This document shows, piece by piece, positions 1-11,915 of a DNA stretch of 64,000 nucleotides. The notes beneath the pieces were generated by a model, which worked only from the letters and a program-made list of their open reading frames with translations, made no database searches and had not been told where the DNA came from. The position numbers and the translations under genes were made by a program. Position 1 is the stretch's first letter. Every line of letters begins with the position of its first letter. The DNA is from Bufo bufo (Eukaryota > Chordata > Amphibia > Anura > Bufonidae). Location of the stretch: contig NC_053390.1 in the NCBI RefSeq assembly GCF_905171765.1, positions 592,931,793 through 592,995,792 on the forward strand, in the 5' to 3' direction.

Positions 1-730
1 ATAGGGGCATTATTTGGGGGCACTATGGGGAAGTGTGGGCTCTAAATGGGCCTTTTGTATTGGAAAATTATGGGGGGCACTATGGCATTTGGTTGCACTA
101 AGGGGGCATTTTTTACTGGCACATTATGGGAGGCACTATAGGGGAGAGCAGCACTATGGGGCATTATTTGGGGGCACTATGGGGGAGTGGAGCACTATTG
201 GGGCATATGGTGGCACTAAGAAGGGGCATTTTTTTACTGGCACATTGTGGGGGAGAGGAGCACTATAGGGGCATCTGCTGGGGGCACTAAGGGGCATTTT
301 TTTACTGGCATATTATGGGGGACACTATGGGGGAGGGGGAGAGGAGCAGTATGAGGGCATTTACTGGGGCACTATATAGGGGTATTTTATACTAGCATAC
401 ATTATGGGGACATTAGCTCAACTGCGGGCACTAAGCGGGGGTATTTTATGTACTGTCATATTATAGGGAAAATTAGTACTACTAGGGGGTATTATGGGGA
501 GCTTTACTACTACTGGGGGGCTATGAGGAACTTGATTACTAGGGCACTATAGGAGCATTATTACTACTAAGTGTGCTCTGGCAGAGAATTATTTCTATTG
601 GTGGTATTTTAGGGAGCACTGTTACTTTGGGGGCACCCTGGCATAGTATCAGCTTAGCACAATTATTTTTGGGGGACATTATCTTTATACTATTAGTGTC
701 TGGGCGCAGTTATTTTTTAGAGCACTGTGT
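1..730. repeat. Degenerate GGGGCACTATGGGG-type minisatellite
   Basis: The stretch is built of imperfect short units around GGGGCACTATGGGG and GGGGCATTTTTTACTGGCAC, repeated dozens of times with spacing near 30-60 bases and decaying towards 730. The open frame across 14-268 is a by-product of the repeat. A similar GGGCACTATAGGG satellite lies at 63340-63615. No gene seen. Confidence 0.75.
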
Positions 731-1340
731 GCCAATAATTGTTTAAGGGGCACTATCTGTGTGGTAGTAGTATTCCTAGGGGTACTGTTTCTGCAGTATA
801 GTATTGGGGGCACTATCTGTGTGGTAGTAGTATTTCCAGGGGAACTGTTTCTGCAGTATAGTATTGGGGGTGGCAGGAAACTAATGATTGTTTCTCAATC
901 TCTGCAGAGACGGGAGATGGCAGAAAAATCATCATGGCGGTCTGGTCTGAATGGAGAAGATGAGGAAAGAGAACGTCTACATCAAAGGTGACATCACTGG
1001 ATGTAAGAGGTATGTGGTGCTATGTAGGAGAGGAGATGCTCCGTCTCCTCCTCCTGCCATTTGCAGAAGGAGGATTCAGAGCTGGGTGAGGACGACGAAA
1101 GGGGGCAGCAGGCCACGGGCGGGTGGCAGATGGTGGGGGGGAACCACAAGCCTTGAGCAGGATCAGGGGAGGGAGGAGAGCGGAGGAGCTTCCTGGCTGT
1201 AGCTTGTTGTATAAGCAGGCAGTGCAGCCAGGACAGGTCCTCCCCTCTCCGTATGATGTGTAGACAGGCCTCAACTATAGAATGTCAGCTGTACAGTGTG
1301 TGTTGGGAGTGGCCTATTATATGTAGGAGGGACTTTTAAT
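731..1340. other. No gene recognised; short 61-bp duplication
   Basis: A segment beginning GGGGCACTATCTGTGTGG occurs twice side by side (about 748-808 and 809-869). The rest, including a purine-rich G+C-rich stretch at 1030-1200, shows no recognisable coding exon or RNA. Confidence 0.5.
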
Positions 1341-2780
1341 AATGGGCGGGGCTAAAAATGGGCCACTCTACTGGATTTGCCCCCCAGGACTAAGGCTGCC
1401 AGCCCTCCCCTGCCAAGAGATATAGTCACTTGCCGCTGAATGTGTCCATATAGCTCTGTGATGCCCATCTGGGAGAAATATTTCATTCTGGGGACCTTCC
1501 ATTGCGGTGTGCCAATGCCCACAAAGTTTCTAAATGCCTCCGAGTCCACCAGTTTATATGGCAGTAGTTGGCGGGCTAGCAGTTCCGACAAGCCAGCGGT
1601 CAGTCGTTGGCAAGAGGGTTATCCGGCGTCATCATCTTTTTTCGCTTGTACTTTTGGGCCTGCCTTTTGACAGATGAACGCGACAACGGCACAGTGGAAG
1701 GTGGAGTGGAGGACAAATGGGAGGAGAGAGGAGAAGGAAAAGAAGAGGCAGGACGTGGAGCGCTTGGAGTGTGGCTTTGTGGGTTTTGACGGTATTGCTT
1801 GCACTGGGCTCAGGAGCTGCATCCTCTGCCGTGTAGCTGTCCTGCCATACTTACCTCTTCCTGCAATCTATTGATAAAGGTCCCACATGAACGAAACGTC
1901 TTTGAAACATCGCAGCTCTCCATACCACTCACGGCGCGACACAAGTCTCTATAAACGGAGCAATTAACACCCGACTGCGGCAATATTTTGGAATATTTAC
2001 CAGCGATATAATTTTTTGCTAAATGTTGCATATGTTGCTGGCACCTACCTCACATTTTGGATTGTACTATTCACAATAAATCCACCTGGCATATCTAAAC
2101 TCCCAAGAGTGTGCGTGGCTTTCTCTACAAATACACAAGGGCTCAGCCGTATACCACAGCACCTCGCTCAAGAACTAGGAGTGCAAGTTCCTCCTCCTTA
2201 CACTATCATTGGTATATCACACCCCTGCGTCAGTCAGTTTTTTTGGGGGGCAACTGGTATATCACACCAGTAGAAATTATTTGTTCCAATAGCGTTTGGC
2301 ACTCTGTGTAGCTGCAGTATCGCAGCAGAACCGCACACAACTCCTGCAAAATGCAAATGCATTATAATATACTTTCTATGTTAGAAAGTATATATTTTAA
2401 CTATATTACACCCCTCAGTAAGTCACACCTATCGATTGCACACCTATACCAGTCCTTAAAATGACTTTTGTGGCCCTATTAGCTGTCGTTTGGTGTCCCT
2501 AACAGTCTGTCCCTGCTCCACACAGCAACCTTTCCCTACACTGGCAAAAGACTGAATGTAAAATGGCGGCCAGATCAGGTTAATTTATAAGGTATGTCCA
2601 TGTGCTGAAATGTCTCAATTGGCTGTCCTGTACCACCTGATGGATGTGTCATGGGTCAAAGTTCTTCACAATTTTAAAGAATATGGCGCCGGCAGGCATC
2701 GCCATATGGTCGCCTATTCGGCGAATCGCGAACGAGCAAAGTTCGCTGCGAAAACGACCGCCGGGCGAACCTCAAGACCA

Positions 2781-2790
<10 letters not shown>
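1341..2790 (-). mobile_element. Decayed hAT transposon remnant, minus strand
   Basis: The minus strand at 1352-1591 encodes a piece resembling the region just before the catalytic core of the hAT transposase at 28169-31552 (shared pattern: LL..L.LPY.LVDSEAF then P..K.P...YFS). Downstream on that strand come AT-rich leader-like sequence and, at about 2680-2780, a GC-rich block with GCGAA-type motifs (GGCGAATCGCGAACGAGC) like the subterminal motifs of frog hAT elements. No intact ends or target duplication were found, so the limits are approximate. Confidence 0.6.
1352..1591 (-). pseudogene. hAT transposase fragment
   Basis: A 79-codon minus-strand open stretch. Its first 50 or so residues align by eye with residues about 420-475 of the intact hAT transposase in this window (KLLAFEMLSFRLVD there, ELLARQLLPYKLVD here), and with the same part of the fossil transposase in each array unit. 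Flanking frames are broken, so this is a relic. The BED finger and catalytic aspartates are absent from the open part. Confidence 0.65.

Positions 2791-2832
<42 letters not shown>
2781..2832. repeat. (CT)n(TA)n microsatellite
   Basis: A run of CT dinucleotides passes directly into a TA run that ends at the Tc1/mariner terminus. Tc1/mariner elements insert at TA, so the TA run may have been the landing site. Confidence 0.9.
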
Positions 2833-2835
<3 letters not shown>

Positions 2836-3075
2836 TACAGACCAAAAGTTTGGACACACCTTCTCATTCAAAGAGTTTTCTTTATTTTCATGACTATGAA
2901 GGCATCAAAACTATGAATTAACACATGTGGAATTATATACATAACAAACAAGTGTGAAACAACTGAAAATATGTCATATTCTAGGTTCTTCTTTTGCTTT
3001 GATAACTGCTTTGCACACTCTTGGCATTCTCTTGATGAGCTTCAAGAAGTAGTCCCCTGAAATGGTTTTCACTAA
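2829..3075 (-). mobile_element. Tc1/mariner element, 3' end fragment
   Basis: Starts at the TA run with TACAGTACAGACCAAAAG, a terminus typical of vertebrate Tc1-like elements. The minus strand at about 2985-3075 reads as the last residues of a Tc1 transposase (GDYFLKLIKRMPR..KAVIKAK), close to the conserved C-terminus of that family. The homology stops near 3075, so only the terminal repeat and transposase tail remain. Family known; boundary estimated by eye. Confidence 0.8.
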
Positions 3076-4018
3076 CGATAATAGGCAGGTGAAGCAGCAG
3101 AGCACAGCAGATAACAGGATTTGGCAGATGGCTGTGCAGGAGCAAGGGAGACGTTCGATTGGAATTAGCCTGCCCGGGCCCCTCAAACTCCCGGCCCCAT
3201 AGCAACTGCGTGGTTCTGCCGTTATGGGCGGTACGCCAGTGATTGTGCCTGTGAATAAACCAGTAATATGTATTAGCTTCCTAAGCCTAGAAAACCTTTA
3301 TTCTCAACACGGTAAGTAGTGCATATGATATGTAAATTCTAGGACACAGCTCTAAGACACAGCTCTGCCCTCAGCATGTGTTAGGCCTGGTCCTTATGTC
3401 ATACCGCCCGCTGTCTCACCTGTAATATCCCCTGCATCTCCTGCCTCAGTGGCTACTGCTGTCTCTTCCAAATGTGGCGCCCTTTGGGCATACTGCTTCC
3501 ATCATCCATTGCGTGCTGGAGTGCCATAGGGGCACACGCCCGCTGCTTCCTGTGATTTATGCTTCCAGGGGTGCGTATTTTCTGCCTCCCAACATGACCC
3601 CTGGGCTGGGTTACAAGGTTAAATAGCAACTCACTTTTCCAGGAAGTTGCCTGAGCGTTTAGTTACTATCAGTAATAGCAAAGATGTTCTGTTCTGATCT
3701 TCTGTGTTTGACCTGTTAGACCATTCTGTTTGCCTGCTGCTTGCATCGACTACTGAGCCGTTCTAATCCTCTGTACTACATTACTATCTAACACCGTTTT
3801 CTGACCTCTGGCTTGTCTCTTACTATGTTTCAGCTTCTGCCTCTGACAATCATCAACAACTGCTGCCTTTATTCCAGTCTTCTCTGCAATACCACTTCTC
3901 ACCACCACATCTGCTATTGGACACCGTTCACACTAACTGCAGTTCTTACTGCACCTTGAGAAATTGGAGTGTTTCCTGTTGTCTGACTCTGTCAGCCATA
4001 TTAGCTAATCCTGTAGTA
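3076..4018. other. No feature recognised
   Basis: Mixed-composition DNA without a convincing exon, RNA gene or terminal repeat. Confidence 0.4.
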
Positions 4019-4176
4019 CAGGGGTAGGCAACCTTCGGCACTCCAGCTGTTGTGAAACTACAACTCCCAGCATGCATACTTGCTCTGCTCTTCTAAGAAC
4101 CTACATAGAAATGAATGGAGCATGCTGGGAATTGTAGTTTTACAACAGCTGGAGTGCCGAAGGTTGCTGATCCCTG
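4019..4176. mobile_element. 158-bp hAT-type MITE
   Basis: Long terminal inverted repeats begin CAGGGGTAGGCAACCTTC and end GAAGGTTGCTGATCCCTG, with arms of about 60 bases containing TACAACTCCCAGCATGC on the left and its complement on the right. It is flanked by CTGTAGTA (4011-4018) and CTGTAGGT (4177-4184), an imperfect 8-bp duplication as expected for hAT. It encodes nothing. Confidence 0.85.
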
Positions 4177-4184
4177 CTGTAGGT

Positions 4185-6387
4185 AATGGTTCAGTTTTGC
4201 TCTGACTGAGTTCTGTCCTGTCTTGTGTGAGTGCTGACTAACACCCTAGGGGTTAGTGGCTGCCATCCCTTGGTTGACACAGAAAATCTACACTCTCTGG
4301 TTTTACTAGTGGGTCGCAACCACTGTCTGTATATAATGGAGGGGTTGTGTCATTCCATTAGCCACAGAATTCTGGTTGAAAAAAGTTGAAAACTTTGGTA
4401 CATGCCATTTTTGCTGATATAATTTAATTTTTTTGAAATTTTACACTGCTCTTTTCACTTTTGAAATGTGGGTAGAAAAGTGGGAGTAGTTAGCTTGAGT
4501 GGTATCTCTAGACAAACAAGTTATGTTTAAAGGTACACAAAATTTCTCAATGTCCATATTTAAAAAAAAAATGGTGCAAATTATTACAATGCAAAATCAA
4601 GATAAACTACGTTAGTAAATTCCCCTGATGATAGATTCACTCAAAATGAATTTTCTGTGTCTGCATTACAATATACACCAGTACCAGTCATGCTCACAAC
4701 AGCTATTCACTGTAATGCTATATTTAAAATCAATTTAAACGATCATGTTAATAAGATAAACATAATAAAATGAAGTGTAATCAAAATATACATGAGTGAT
4801 CTTTCCAATATCCCAAATAGTAATCTCCAGTAAGCTACAATTTTTTAGTTTGATAAATTCAAAGAATATCACTAAACAATAAAAAAATAATTTTATGGAC
4901 AGAAATGCAATTCACTGTTATCCCGAATTAGCCTTAATTAACATGCCTTTAAAATTTTCTCTTACATTTAAGAACATTACACATCCTATGTGTGATTAGC
5001 ATAATCTGAAGAGTGATAAATAAGAAAATGTATCATTTCAATTAAGTATAACAAAACTTTTTTTTTTTTGTCAGATGTCGAAATGTTCACGCTGGGATCT
5101 AGTTGCTATATTGGCTTGAATTACAATTTTCTAATTCTTTGTTTCTATGTAAAAAAAAATTAATGAAACATCAAATGTAGATTTGCACTATTTCATATGC
5201 AAATGCACAATTTTCAAAGAAGATTACTATTATTCCACATAAAAAGGTCACATAAATAGGTCATTATTATATGTTACCTACTGTACTTATAAATAGAGAA
5301 GGGCAAAGATTTGGAAAAGTTAGATTTGGCATCTTCGCCGAAGTTAGCCAAGACATTTGATTTGTTCTTAATTAATTTGTCACGAATCACTATAAATCAG
5401 GTAAACCTAGACAACTCTGCCTTAGGGTACGGCCAGACAGAGAAGAACTGCACGGCCAATTAGCCCCCAAATGCCTTTCATGTAATAATGAAGACCACAC
5501 TCTATAGTCGGTCTTCATTGTTAATGGCTGTGTGGCACTTTTAATGCATCTTCAAACAGGGGCTGTTGCTGGTATGGGGTTTGGCTGGTTAGGTTGGGGA
5601 GACAATATGTAAATTATTGCTGTTTGACAGTAAACACAGTATATTAATCAGCTCTGGCATATTCTAGTCTCATTGTAATAAAAGCCTAGATCACTCTAGG
5701 GGAAACAACTACTGTTGCATGGCGCTGAGGTACCAGCAGTGGTTGCCAAAACCACATCAATTTCAGTCTTTGATCTGCAGTTATTGCTTATATGCACAGA
5801 TACAGACATCATTTCTGAATCTTTTATATGCTCTTTTACTAGGCTGTTCCTGCTTATAGGTGCTGGGTGCTTGCACCCAAATTCTAAGTAAACTAGTGGA
5901 TACAAAGAGCCCCTTAAAATTATGCAGAATTGGAATATGAAGTAACAGTACTCTTTACAGAAAATAAGGGCCTAGACTCAGTGCATTTATAGGTAGTGCT
6001 TTCTGGGCGTCAAACCAAGATAGACTATCAGTCTACCAGATAGCTAGATTCATGCTTTCCACCACTCCAGCTAGTGGCATAGCTATAGGGGAAGCAGGAG
6101 GAGTGGCTGCTTGTGGGCCCAAACTCAGAAGGGGCCCATCCAGGAGACAGACTAAACTTTTTGATTGTCAAGGCCCCCTCGTTGACAATTACAATATACA
6201 CACTTACACTGTAAAACAGATGGAGCGGCTGCTGTGCCTTGTCTGACTAACCACAGGAGTGGGGGTTGTGAAGAAGTTGCTGGGGGGGCATTCAAAAATT
6301 TGCTGTGGGAACCAGTCATTTATACTTACGCCACAGACTCCAGTCGATGCCTAGCATTACACAGTAGTAGTATTATTAGTAGTAGTA
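4185..6387. other. AT-rich gene-free DNA
   Basis: Strongly AT-rich, with many homopolymer runs. A weak hAT-like motif (TAGAGAAGGGCAAAGA) occurs near 5293. No open frame with coding character and no RNA gene seen. Confidence 0.45.
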
Positions 6388-6890
6388 ATTAGAGATGAGC
6401 AAATTGATTTTGAACATATCAAATTTTTTACAAAATTCCCCAATATGGTATTTTCAATCAAAACCAAAGTTTTGGCAAGTCGATTCAGACGAATGGCACA
6501 AACTAGCGCCTGCTATTTTGCATAAGATATTCAGTACAATGGTGAGGAAAACAATGGCAGAGATGGAGGATCATATAAACTTGGGCAGGGCCCTGACCAG
6601 TGGACTTACCTATAAGTGTAGATATATTTTCCAGCATCACCATCAGCATATATTTTGGCTGCAAACTGTGCCCAATTGTGCAATAATGATATATTGTTCT
6701 GTGTCATGGTTGCCATGGACAAGATCGGATGGTGGGAGGGGTCACGTGGTCCCATATGGTAATTTTTTTCAACATTGCTGGCCGTTATTGTATTGGACTA
6801 TATCCAAGTGACAGTTTTTTTCCAAAAAAGGAAATGAAAATTGTCTTTCGGAAATCCATGTATCAGAGTTGTGTGCCTGACTTAAAGGGG
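6388..6890. mobile_element. hAT-like terminus and unclassified repeat
   Basis: TAGAGATGAGCAAATTGA near 6390 resembles the TAG(A/T)G.TGAGCGAA terminus of the complete hAT element at 26337, suggesting an old related end. The stretch 6836-6880 recurs in direct orientation at 10838-10884, bracketing the two TTAA elements between them. No transposase fragment was recognised here. Confidence 0.4.
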
Positions 6891-6895
6891 TTTTC

Positions 6896-7139
6896 CAACC
6901 CCAGCACCACATTCAGGTTATACTTACCTTACTCCCCGACACCTGCATCGCTCCTAATGCCCGCTCGGCTGCCACTGCATCTCCCCGTTGCGCAGAACAA
7001 AACATTTGGGATGTTAGGGGGATGTAGTGGCGAAAGTGCAGGCATCAGGAGGGATGTGGGTGCCAGGGAGTAGGATGATTATAACCTGTATGTGGTGCCT
7101 GGGCATTTTGGGGGGCATTATAGGGGTTGGATAACCCCT
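6896..7139. mobile_element. Kolobok-like MITE with TTAA target sites
   Basis: The ends are AGGGGTTTTCCAACCCC and its near-complement GGGGTTGGATAACCCCT, flanked by TTAA at 6892-6895 and 7140-7143. A TTAA duplication with termini starting AGGG fits Kolobok-type DNA transposons. At 244 bp with no coding capacity it is non-autonomous. Confidence 0.7.
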
Positions 7140-7643
7140 TTAACCCCTTAAGGACCGGGCTCATTTTCACCTTAAGGACCAGGCCATTTTTTGCAAATCT
7201 GACCAGTGTCACTTTAAGTGCTCATAACTTTAAAACGCTTTGACTTATCCAGGCCGTTCTGAGATTGTTTTTTCGTCACATATTGTACTTCATGACACTG
7301 GTAAAATGAAGTCAAAAAAATTATTTTTTTTGCACAAAAAAATACCTAATTTACCAAAAATTTGGAAAAATTTGAAAAATTTCAAAGTTTCAGTTTCTCT
7401 ACTTCTGTAGTACATAGTAATACCCCCAAAAATTGTGATGACTTTACATTCCCCATATGTCTACTTCATGTTTGAATTGTTTTGGGAATGATATTTTATT
7501 TTTTGGGGAAGTTATAAGGCTTAGAAGTTTAGAAGCAAATCTTGAAATTTTTCAGAAATTTGCAAAAACTCAATTTTTAGGGACCACTACAGCTCTGAAG
7601 TCACTTTGCGAGGCTTACATAATAGAAACCACCCAAAAATTAC

Positions 7644-8827
7644 CCCATCTAAGAAACTACACCCCTCAAGGTATTCAAAACTGATTTTGCATACATTGTT
7701 AACCCTTTAGGTGTTGCACAAGAGTTATTGGCAAATGGGGAGGAAATTTGAGAATTTAATTTTTTTGTCTAATTTTTCATTTTAACCCATTTTTTCCACT
7801 AACAAAGCAAGGGTTAACAGCCAAACAAGATTGTATCTTTATTGCCCTGACTCTGCCGTCTACAGAAACACCCAATATGTGGCCGTAAACTACTGTATGG
7901 CCACACAGCGGGGCGTAGAGTGAAAGGTGCGCCGTATGGTTTTTGGAAGGCTGATTTTTATGGACTGGTTTTTTGACACCATGTCCCATTTGAAGCCCCC
8001 TGATGCACCCCTAGAGGAGAAACTCCCTAAAAGTGACCCCATCTAAGAAACTACACCCCTCAAGGTATTCAAAACTGATTTTACATACGTCGTTAACCCT
8101 TTAGGTGTTGCACAAGAGTTATTGGCAAATGGGGATGAAATTTGAGAATTTCATTTTTTTGCCTAATTTTCAAATTGAACCCATTTTTTCCACTAACAAA
8201 GCAAGGGTTAACAGCCAAACAAGACTGTATCTTTATTGCCCTGACTCTGCTGTTTACAGAAACACCCCATATGTGGCCGTAAACTACTGTACGGGCACAC
8301 AGTAGGGCGTAGAGTGAAAGGTGCGCCGTTTGGTTTTTGGAAGGCTGATTTTGCTGGACTGTTTTTTTGACACCATGTCCCATTTGAAGCCCCCCTGATG
8401 CACCCCTAGAGTAGAAACTCCATAAAAGTGACCCCATCTAAGAAACTACACCCCTCAAGGTATTCAAAACTGATTTTACAAACGTTGTTAACCCTTTAGG
8501 TGTTGCACAAGATTTTATGGAAAATAGAGACACAATTTCAAAATTTCAAATTTTTGGCAGATTTTCCATTTTAATATTTTTTTTCCAGTTACAAAGCAAG
8601 GGTTAACAGCCAAACAAAACTCATTATTTATGGCCCTGATTCTGTAGTTTACAGAAACACCTAATATGTGTTCGTAAACCGCTGTACGGGCACACGGCAG
8701 GGCACAGAAGGAAAGGAATGCCATATGGTTTTTGGAAGGCAGATTTTGCTGGACTGGTTTTTTTGACACCATGTCCCATTTGAAGCCCCCCTGATGCACC
8801 CCTAGAGTGGAAACTCCAAAAAAGTGA
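7644..8827. repeat. Three tandem ~395-bp units in the TTAA element
   Basis: Each unit starts with CCCATCTAAGAAACTACACC (7644, 8038, 8433; a decayed fourth start at 8828), a period of 394-395 bases. Units contain GCAAGGGTTAACAGCC and GACACCATGTCCCATTTG. Minus-strand open frames here are repeat by-products. Confidence 0.9.
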
Positions 8828-8889
8828 CTCCATTTTAGAAACTACGGGATAGGGTGGCAGTATTGTTGGTACTAGTTTAGGGTACATAT

Positions 8890-9770
8890 GATTTTTGGTT
8901 GCTCTATATTACACTTTTTGTGCAGCAAGGTAACAAGAAATAGCTTTTTTGGCACGTTTTTTTTTTTTTGTTATTTACAACATTCATCTGACAGGTTAGA
9001 TCATGTGGTAATTTTATAGAGCAGGTTGTCACGGACGCGGCGATACCTAATATGTATACATTTTTTTTTATTTATGTAAGTTTTATACAATAACTTCATT
9101 TTTAAAACCAAAAAAATGTTTTAGTGTCTCCATAGTCTAAGAGCCATAGTTTTTTCAGTTTTTGGGCGATTATCTTGAGTAGGGTCTCATTTTTTGCGGG
9201 ATGAGATGACGGTTTGATTGGCACTATTTTGGGGTGCATATGACTTTTTGATCGCTTGCTATTACACTTTTTGTGACGTAAGATGGCAAAAAATGGCTTT
9301 TTTTACACTGTTTTTATTTTTATTTTTTTTACGGTGGTCATCTGAGGGGTTAGGTCATGTGATATTTTTATAGAGCCGGTCGATACGGACGCGGTGATAC
9401 CTAATATGTATACTTTTTTTATTTATGTAAGTTTTACACAATCATTTCATTTTTGAAACAAAAAAAAATCATGTTTTAGTGTTTCCATAGTCTAAGAGCC
9501 ATAGTTTTTTCAGCTTTTGGGCGATTATCTTGAGTAGGGTCTCATTTTTTGCGGGATGAGATGACGGTTTGATTGGTACTATTTTGGCGTACATGCGACT
9601 TTTTTGATCACTTTTATTACCTTTTTTGGGAAGTAAGGTGGGCAAAATTTCAATTTTCTCATAGTTTTTATTTTTTTATTTTTATGGCGTTCACCGTGCG
9701 GGGAAAGTAACATGACCGTTTTATAGATCAGGTCGTTACGGACGCGGCGATACCTAATATGTGTAGTTTA
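8890..9770. repeat. Tandem ~353-bp units in the TTAA element
   Basis: The motif ACGGACGCGGCGATACCTAA recurs near 9031, 9385 and 9738 (one base changed in the second), with shared text between (TCTCATTTTTTGCGGGATGA twice), giving about two and a half units. Confidence 0.85.
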
Positions 9771-9856
9771 TTTTATTTTTTTAATTTTTATTCAGTGATA
9801 AATGTTTTTTTTTTTTATCTTAACTTTTTTCACTTTTTTTTTACATTTTTTTGACC

Positions 9857-10770
9857 CAGACCCACTTGGTTCTTGAAGATCCAGTGGGTCTGATGTCTGT
9901 ATAATACAGTACAGAACAATATATATTGTTCTGTACTGTATTTTACTTACACTGAACAGATCTGTGCTTTTAGCACAGATCTGTTCAGCACCATGGACAG
10001 CAGGACGCCTGAGCAGGCGTCCTGTTGCCATGGGAACCCTCCCCGTCTGCTCAGAACTTCGCAGACGGGGAAGGGTAAGCACGGGGCTGAGGGGGGCTCT
10101 CTGGGAGCTCTCTCCCTCTCCATCGGGGGGCTGCAAAGGCACAGCAGCCCCCCGATGGAGAGGGAGGGAGCTCCCTGACGATGACAGTTAACTTTTTCCA
10201 TACAGCGGTCCGTACGGACCGCGGTATGGAAAGGGTTAAACGGCTGACATCTGCACAGATGTCAGCCGTTTATACCAGGGTGCCAGCAATGTGCTGGCAC
10301 CCTGGTATAACCACTAGACACCAACGATCATTCATGGGGAGGCGGGCGGGGGATCGCGATCCCGCCTGCCGCACCGCCCGCCTCCCGCAACGCCCCCACC
10401 GCATGCGACACCCCCCCTGCACCACCCGCCGGCATCAAATCATGCAGGGGTGCAGGGGGGGGTGAATAATAATGATTTTAGCCACTCTAAAGTTTCTGAT
10501 CCCCGCGGTCAGGGACCGCAGGCATCAGAAACTGCAAAAAGCGCAGCAAACCGCAGGTCTGAATTGACCTGCGGTTTGCTGCGATCGCCGACACGGGGGG
10601 TCACATGACCCCCCCTGGCGTTGTCACAGGATGCCGGCTGAAGAATTTCAGCCGAAATCCCGTTCCGTTTAACCCCTCGGGCGCCGGAATCCCGATTTAA
10701 AAGTTAGGACGTACCGGTACGTCCTTGGTCCTTAAGGACTCGGGAAATAGGGCGTACCGGTACGTCCTAT
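9857..10770. repeat. Chain of ~15 consecutive hairpins
   Basis: Back-to-back inverted repeats read directly from the sequence: 9857-9892; 9903-9942 (perfect 40-bp palindrome, no loop); 9952-9988 (17-bp arms, loop TTT); 9992-10032; 10041-10070; 10103-10174 (31-bp arms, one mismatch); 10195-10232; 10238-10271 (16-bp arms); 10271-10309 (18-bp arms, loop ATG); 10337-10386; 10409-10464; 10492-10532; 10543-10582 (17-bp arms); 10595-10614; 10635-10653; and the 18-bp palindrome at 10708-10725, repeated near 10752-10769. Together they fill most of the right third of the element. Confidence 0.9.
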
Positions 10771-10786
10771 GTCCTTAAGGGGTTAA

Positions 10787-10951
10787 TGTACATTGTAATG
10801 AACTCTGTCAAGTGCCTTTTTAAAAAAAAAAATTTGAATGAAAATTATCTTCCAAAAATCCATTTATCAGAGTTGTGGACCTGATCTGTTATAAATTTTG
10901 TCCTGGACTGGTACTTGAATGTTCTTTGTGGTTTGTAGAAGGTGCTGGCCA
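10787..10951. repeat. Flank with direct repeat of 6836-6880
   Basis: 10838-10884 (ATCCATTTATCAGAGTTGTG inside) matches 6836-6880 with several changes. The rest shows nothing. Confidence 0.5.
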
Positions 10952-11700
10952 CTAGTGATGGACGAACATCGGCCAGGACAATTTGCGAATGCGCGTTCGC
11001 GATCAAATGTTCGTAAACCGCACGTTCGCGGTGGGCCCAATTCACTGTAATGGCAGGCAAACCTGAAAAACCTTCAGGTCATATTTGCAGCCAGCAAACA
11101 CTTACTAGAAGTACACAAATAGTCCTACAACATGGACAGTGATATACCAGAGGGGGATCATTGACAAAGATTCCCACAAAAAATATGTATTTTAATCAGG
11201 GTCCATTTTTATGCGTCTTAAAGGGAAATTTTCAAAAATGTGCCCTGATGGAGCCTATAAATTTTTTATTTCCTATTGGTTTGATGTGTACAAATGTGCA
11301 GCACTCCACGGTTTTGTATCCTGCAGAGTCCATTAAAAAAATGCATACATTAACGTAATTATTTTTTCTACCATGGAACTGTATGGTGAACGGACGCCAC
11401 TGTACGGCATCAGTCTGAGGCATCTGTTAACGCAAACATTTTTGGTATGCATTAAATGGATGGCGAAAATAGGATGTGAACCCAGCCCTAGTATCAGAAT
11501 AAGCACCAGTACACAGCGGAGCAACGTGGCGGAGAGGGGAGGCCGCCATGTACTGACAGAGCGATACCTGGTCCTCGTGGTCAGGGATGAGGACTGTGTT
11601 TCTCAAGGATCATTTTCTACTAGGAAAGTCAGGGCACAGTATAATACACTATAATCTATGTAATATAAAGATATTAGCCCTACCCCAGAATAATTATACA
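10952..11700. mobile_element. hAT element 5' fragment
   Basis: Begins TAGTGATGGACGAACATCGG, very like the TAGTGTTGAGCGAACA terminus at 26337, followed by GC-rich subterminal GTTCGCG-type motifs (GCGCGTTCGCGATC, GCACGTTCGCGGTG). No transposase or right end was found, so only the left end is supported. Confidence 0.6.
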
Positions 11701-11915
11701 ATTAGGTGGTCGTTTATTATATAGAAATACGTCTATGTTAGGCATATTTCTTACACAGATTGTGGCGCAAAGGTCCTTAGCACCGCAATATGCATATTTT
11801 TCCCGCTCATGCCAGGTATAAAAAAGGATAGCGTGGGCAGGGAAAGGGATACAGTTATGGCCATACAGTTATTGGATACCACCGCCATACCGTGACCGGA
11901 TAAAAGGGTATAAGA

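Larger units (their letters stand above)
7144..10782. mobile_element. 3.6-kb non-autonomous TTAA element
   Basis: The termini are CCCCTTAAGGAC and its exact complement GTCCTTAAGGGG, flanked by TTAA at 7140-7143 and 10783-10786. TTAA targets with ends starting CCC fit the piggyBac superfamily, but no transposase reading frame is present, so assignment rests on the ends only. The interior holds three tandem units of about 395 bp (7644-8827), a second set of about 353 bp (8900-9760) and a chain of hairpins (9857-10770). The left TTAA is also the right target site of the neighbouring MITE. Confidence 0.75.

Noticed and set aside
9857..10770. Hairpins as CRISPR repeats or bacterial-type terminators
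   Set aside because: The stems differ from each other, there are no constant repeats with spacers, and the context is a vertebrate transposon.
6836..10884. LTR retrotransposon bounded by the 45-base direct repeats
   Set aside because: The repeats are short and diverged, there are no TG...CA ends, and the interior is two complete TTAA elements without RT.
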